Assembly: GCF_000695795.1 (NCBI RefSeq)
Contig: NZ_JNCA01000028.1
Span: forward strand, 26,225-90,224
Direction: 5' to 3'
DNA from: Flavobacterium seoulense
GTDB lineage: Bacteria; Bacteroidota; Bacteroidia; Flavobacteriales; Flavobacteriaceae
Length of the DNA: 64,000 nt
This document shows positions 61,074 through 64,000 of this stretch, one piece after another (position 1 is the stretch's first letter; each line of letters opens with the position of its first letter). Under the pieces are notes generated by a model that was given only the letters and a program-made list of their open reading frames with translations, was not told the DNA's origin and did no database searches. Both the position numbers and the translations under genes were made by a program.

Positions 61074-61715
61074 TTATAAATAAACAATAAGATTTCCGTT
61101 TAGAATTCCTGGATTTCCTTTAAAATTATAACCTAAATCTTTCGAATTCAAATTCCCTAGCATATTTGTAATTCCGTATTGATAAGAAACATTGAATCTA
61201 AAATGTTTCACTCCGGCTGTGATTCCAACTGTTGGATAAAAATTAAATTTATTAATATCTACAATATCTTTAGTCAATAAAGTAGTTCCTGAAATAACAT
61301 TATTTTCTTTATCAGAATCAACTTTGAATTTTCCATTTAGCTGAACTAAAGGACCAAATTCAAAAGATAAATGATTTTCGATAATTTTATAACTCAGTTG
61401 TAAAGATATTTGCGCTGATGCTAGTTTATAATTAACATCTTCTTTTCCAGAAACCAATTGGTCTGTAGCCACTAAAAAATTGTTTTCAGAAAACTGAACG
61501 GCATACACCATATCCCAATTATTATAAAAATTGCCACGAACAGAAAGACCAGCATTCCAGCCATTAGCAGGTTTTACATCAAAATTACTAGTATTTAAAG
61601 TAGTTTGATTGATTCCCCCGAATATTCCAATTCGATTAGAATCCCGATAACCATATTGAGCAAAACCAAAAACAGTTACTAAAAGGAAACAAAAAGTTAA
61701 CGTAAGTTTTTTCAT
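61074..61715 (-). CDS. outer-membrane beta-barrel protein (PorT-like)
   Basis: A 213-aa protein with a signal peptide (MKKLTLTFCFLLVTVFGFAQ) when started at 61715. The mature part shows about eight amphipathic strands (RIGIFGGINQTTL, WNAGLSVRGNFY, VYAVQFSENNFLV, LSFEFGPLVQLNGKF, YPTVGITAGVKHFRFNVSYQYG). This is the layout of small outer-membrane barrels in Bacteroidota (OMP_b-brl_2, PorT-like). The frame opens 17 codons upstream at a TTG that is in fact the -33 box of its promoter. Confidence 0.82.
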   Translation of the reverse strand: MKKLTLTFCFLLVTVFGFAQYGYRDSNRIGIFGGINQTTLNTSNFDVKPANGWNAGLSVRGNFYNNWDMVYAVQFSENNFLVATDQLVSGKEDVNYKLASAQISLQLSYKIIENHLSFEFGPLVQLNGKFKVDSDKENNVISGTTLLTKDIVDINKFNFYPTVGITAGVKHFRFNVSYQYGITNMLGNLNSKDLGYNFKGNPGILNGNLIVYL

Positions 61716-61736
61716 AAAAATGAATTTTAACAAAGA

Positions 61737-61766
61737 CAAACCTAAAGTTTTTTTGTAATTTAACAA
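61737..61766 (-). promoter_or_regulatory. promoter for barrel gene
   Basis: Minus strand: TTG (61766-61764), 19-nt spacer, TAGGTTTG (61744-61737), 21 bp before the ATG at 61715. Full consensus match; it rules out the longer frame. Confidence 0.7.
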
Positions 61767-61792
61767 CCATTTTTTAACTAAAACTGTATAAC

Positions 61793-62773
61793 ATGAACAT
61801 TCCTTTCCTTTTCTTATTATTTATTGCGCTATTTATCTTTCTTTCCTCCTTCTTTACTGTCAAACAGCAAACTGCAGTGATTATAGAACGTTTTGGAAAA
61901 TTTCAAAGTATCAGACATTCAGGTCTTCAACTTAAAATTCCATTAATAGATCGAATTGCCGGACGTGTGAATTTAAAAATTCAACAATTGGATGTTATTA
62001 TCGAAACTAAAACTAAGGATAACGTTTTTGTTAAACTAAAAGTTTCTGTTCAATTTATGGTGGTTAAAGAAACGGTTTATGATGCTTTTTATAAACTGGA
62101 ATATCCACACGATCAGATTACTTCTTATGTTTTTGATGTGGTTCGTGCCGAAGTTCCAAAACTAAAATTAGACGATGTTTTCGAAAGAAAAGACGATATT
62201 GCTGTAGCTGTAAAAAGAGAATTAAACGAAGCAATGACAACTTATGGATACACAATTATCAATACATTGGTTACTGATATTGATCCGGATATTCAGGTAA
62301 AAAATGCTATGAACAGAATTAATGCTGCCGACAGAGAAAAAACAGTAGCTGAATTTGAAGCCGAAGCATCAAGAATTAGAATTGTTGCCAAAGCCAAAGC
62401 TGAAGCCGAAAGTAAGCGTTTACAAGGACAAGGTATAGCCGATCAAAGAAGAGAAATTGCCCGTGGATTAGTCGAAAGTGTTGATGTTTTAAACAGAGTT
62501 GGAATCAATTCGCAGGAAGCCTCTGCCCTAATTGTTGTAACACAGCATTATGATACTTTACAGGCTATTGGAGCTGATACTAATTCGAATTTAATTCTTT
62601 TACCAAATTCTCCACAAGCCGGTAGTGAAATGTTGAATAATATGGTCGCTTCATTTAGCGCTTCCAATCAGGTAGGCGAAATGATGAAGAAAAACAAAAA
62701 GATTTCATCTAAAAAAGAAGAACCAAAATACGAAGAACCAGAAAATCCTTCAGAAGAAATTGATGAAGTATAA
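61793..62773 (+). CDS. SPFH/Band 7 protein (stomatin/HflC-like)
   Basis: A 326-aa protein with one N-terminal TM helix (about residues 4-22), followed by the SPFH domain (TAVIIERFGKFQSIRHSGLQLKIPLIDRI ... LDVIIETKTKDNVFVKL). A helical coiled coil follows (INAADREKTVAEFEAEASRIRIVAKAKAEAES), with an acidic C-terminal tail. Such proteins form large membrane scaffolds. No NfeD gene is adjacent. It ends at a terminator. Confidence 0.9.
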   Translation: MNIPFLFLLFIALFIFLSSFFTVKQQTAVIIERFGKFQSIRHSGLQLKIPLIDRIAGRVNLKIQQLDVIIETKTKDNVFVKLKVSVQFMVVKETVYDAFYKLEYPHDQITSYVFDVVRAEVPKLKLDDVFERKDDIAVAVKRELNEAMTTYGYTIINTLVTDIDPDIQVKNAMNRINAADREKTVAEFEAEASRIRIVAKAKAEAESKRLQGQGIADQRREIARGLVESVDVLNRVGINSQEASALIVVTQHYDTLQAIGADTNSNLILLPNSPQAGSEMLNNMVASFSASNQVGEMMKKNKKISSKKEEPKYEEPENPSEEIDEV

Positions 62774-62782
62774 TTACTAAAC

Positions 62783-62810
62783 AAAAAAGAGGCTTAATTG
62801 CCTCTTTTTT
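62783..62810. terminator. terminator shared by convergent genes
   Basis: AAAAAAGAGGC (62783-62793) pairs with GCCTCTTTTTT (62800-62810), 6-nt loop. The stop codon of the facing leftward gene lies in the loop (62794-62796). Confidence 0.85.
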
Positions 62811-63048
62811 TATTTATAAACCATTTAATGATAATTGGTATCAATAATCTAAATATTGCGCTGTAAGAGCTAAAAAAAGTACTTTTAATTGTATCAAAAA
62901 CTGTAGTTGATACATTCGAAATAGAAAAACTTTCTTTTGTCTTTTGAACGCTTAAAACTAACTTTTGATAACTAATTTCTTTTTCGATTTTTAAAATCTC
63001 AAGTTCGCTATCAATTTGAGCGTAAGAAGAATATTTTTTTGTTTGCAT
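62794..63048 (-). CDS. small hypothetical protein, 84 aa, near YtxH cluster
   Basis: Third gene of a leftward trio. It has a helical N-terminal half (YAQIDSELEILKIEKEISYQKLVLSVQ) and a hydrophobic C-terminus (IFRLLIPIIIKWFINK). It resembles small proteins (possibly DUF6327) that accompany YtxH and holin-like genes in flavobacteria, a label I am not certain of. Its final codons KKRGN and stop form part of the terminator hairpin. It follows the holin-like gene by 2 bp. Confidence 0.7.
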   Translation of the reverse strand: MQTKKYSSYAQIDSELEILKIEKEISYQKLVLSVQKTKESFSISNVSTTVFDTIKSTFFSSYSAIFRLLIPIIIKWFINKKRGN

Positions 63049-63050
63049 GA

Positions 63051-63401
63051 TTAGTCATTAAAAAAGATTTCTGAAAATTTCTCTAAAATTGGTCCTTCAA
63101 TAATTTTATCTCTGACTAAAAATAATAAGGCTGTAAAAATAATATAAATCCCTCCAACACATAGAAAACCATAAGTATAACTTCCTAAACAATTACTAAT
63201 AGCAAAGGCTAATGCAATAGAACAAAATAGTAAAACCATGCAAAAACAAAGTAAAATTAAGGTGAACTTTAAAATCATTGTAGTTGATTTCATAGCCATC
63301 TTAAATGCTAATAATTTATAATAAGAAAGATTTTTATCTATATAATCTTTAGTTTGATTTTGAATATTTTCTGAATGTTCTTTTAATTCCTCAAAAGCCA
63401 T
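63051..63401 (-). CDS. phage-holin-family-like membrane protein, 116 aa
   Basis: Two adjacent TM helices (about residues 42-68 and 74-95) after a helical amphipathic start (ELKEHSENIQNQTKDYIDKNLSYYKLLAFKMA), as in the holin-3-6/Actinobacterial holin-X-like family. In chromosomal YtxH clusters these are stress-linked membrane proteins, not lysis proteins. It is central in the trio, 27 bp after the YtxH gene. Confidence 0.75.
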   Translation of the reverse strand: MAFEELKEHSENIQNQTKDYIDKNLSYYKLLAFKMAMKSTTMILKFTLILLCFCMVLLFCSIALAFAISNCLGSYTYGFLCVGGIYIIFTALLFLVRDKIIEGPILEKFSEIFFND

Positions 63402-63428
63402 ATTGTTTAATTACTGTTTTTAAATAAG

Positions 63429-63725
63429 TTATTTTTGAAGTTTAGCGTTTTGTTCTTTTAGTTCTGCTAATTTTACTTCCAGAAACGAAATCACATCTTC
63501 GGTTTTATGACTCATATTCGAAACTAATTCGCTATATGTTTCTTCTAAATCTACTTTAGCATTACTTAATTTAGATTTTAAATCTTTCTCAAGATCTTTA
63601 TAACCGTCTTTAATTTTTTTTCTTGTTTTATCTCCTTTGTCTGGTGCAAATAAAATTCCTAGTGCGGCTCCAATTGCTGCACCACTTACAAGAGCTATAA
63701 TTGTATTTCCAGTATTAGTTGCCAT
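63429..63725 (-). CDS. YtxH domain protein, 98 aa
   Basis: A general-stress-type protein with a glycine-zipper TM helix (TIIALVSGAAIGAALGILFAPDKGDKTRKKI), the hallmark of YtxH, followed by a coiled coil (KDLEKDLKSKLSNAKVDLEETYSELVSNM). It starts the leftward trio and is preceded by the last gap of the window. Confidence 0.88.
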   Translation of the reverse strand: MATNTGNTIIALVSGAAIGAALGILFAPDKGDKTRKKIKDGYKDLEKDLKSKLSNAKVDLEETYSELVSNMSHKTEDVISFLEVKLAELKEQNAKLQK

Positions 63726-64000
63726 AATATTTATTTTTTTAAGTTTCCTTAAAGATACTAATTAATTTACAAAAAGCAGTCTTAAAGAATTGTTATAAAA
63801 AAGTTCGAACACATCAATTGTAAAAAAGTACTAAAATGTGTTGGCAATTGCTTTACAAATTCCATTTTACTAATGAAAGTATTAATTAAAGTTTAAAAAA
63901 AGCTAAAAACTAAAATAAAAGCATTTAATAAACGAAAAAAAGATAAATGAAACTTATATCAAATCATTTTTAAAAATGGCTTAAAATTAAAATATAAAAG
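63726..64000. other. gene-free AT-rich end of window
   Basis: 275 bp upstream of the YtxH gene. I find no ORF above 10 codons, no TAnnTTTG-type promoter match on the needed strand, and no clear hairpin. It should contain the trio's promoter, which does not fit the consensus. Confidence 0.5.

Noticed and set aside
63051..63401. Holin-like gene as evidence of a prophage
   Set aside because: No other phage genes are present; the YtxH and small-protein neighbours indicate a chromosomal stress cluster.
1..64000. tRNA or rRNA genes
   Set aside because: No GTTCRANNC T-loop with a matching acceptor stem or rRNA-like stretch was found by eye; GTTCGAA matches lie in coding regions.

Overview
The window is AT-rich Bacteroidota DNA, almost certainly from a Flavobacterium or a close relative. 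The evidence is a gliding lipoprotein gene (gldH), promoters of the Bacteroidota type (TTG, 17-23 nt spacer, TAnnTTTG), almost no Shine-Dalgarno sequences, many short lipoprotein signal peptides, and families typical of the group (DUF4175, DUF5777, Cys-rich RicT). I see no rRNA, tRNA, CRISPR array or prophage. The genes are mostly core chromosomal, with a few accessory insertions.

Layout. 1-3.3 kb: a leftward operon of rnpA, a small unknown gene, an S41 (CtpA-like) protease and a double-OmpA-domain protein cut by the window edge. 3.4-6.5 kb: PlsC acyltransferase, acyl-ACP desaturase, an HD phosphohydrolase and a small secreted unknown. 6.7-12.5 kb: a complete RND efflux operon (adaptor, pump, outer-membrane channel). 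12.6-18.5 kb: leftward genes including tandem MdaB-like quinone reductases with an AraC regulator, a nuclease-fold protein, an enoyl-CoA hydratase and an NtrY-like histidine kinase. 18.5-32.5 kb: a heme island. HemJ and HemH lie on the left with a PchR-like AraC regulator, and a hemA-C-D-E-X-F-B-cytochrome c operon lies on the right. Between them is a divergent envelope redox cluster: YceI and cytochrome c leftward; OB-fold protein, DUF5777 barrel, HMA-like protein and a globin-like lipoprotein rightward. 32.6-38.3 kb: methyltransferase/LysR divergent pair, Ogt, a serine hydrolase, a PolB-like exonuclease and an SpmA/SpmB-type membrane protein.

38.25-39.2 kb: an IS200/RAYT-like Y1 transposase gene flanked by two ~107 bp direct repeats made of small palindromes, plus extra palindromes. 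39.3-43.5 kb: class I fumarase and an scoA/scoB CoA-transferase operon interrupted by a four-helix-bundle gene. 43.5-52.3 kb: PBP1A, GldH, RicT, a long TrhO with an extra C-terminal domain, a PIF1-like helicase and a Skp-like lipoprotein. 52.5-59.4 kb: methyltransferase, mnmG, ybeY and a 1091-aa DUF4175 protein. Four parS-like sites lie around mnmG and ybeY. 59.5-63.7 kb: gltX, an outer-membrane barrel protein, an SPFH protein and a YtxH/holin-like/unknown trio.

The best candidates for undescribed biology are the palindrome-flanked transposase, the redox cluster with its globin-like lipoprotein inside the heme island, the parS-like cluster, the TrhO fused to a U32-type C-terminal domain, and recurring short-word hairpins in intergenic gaps. 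Family assignments come from reading motifs by eye; no database search was run.
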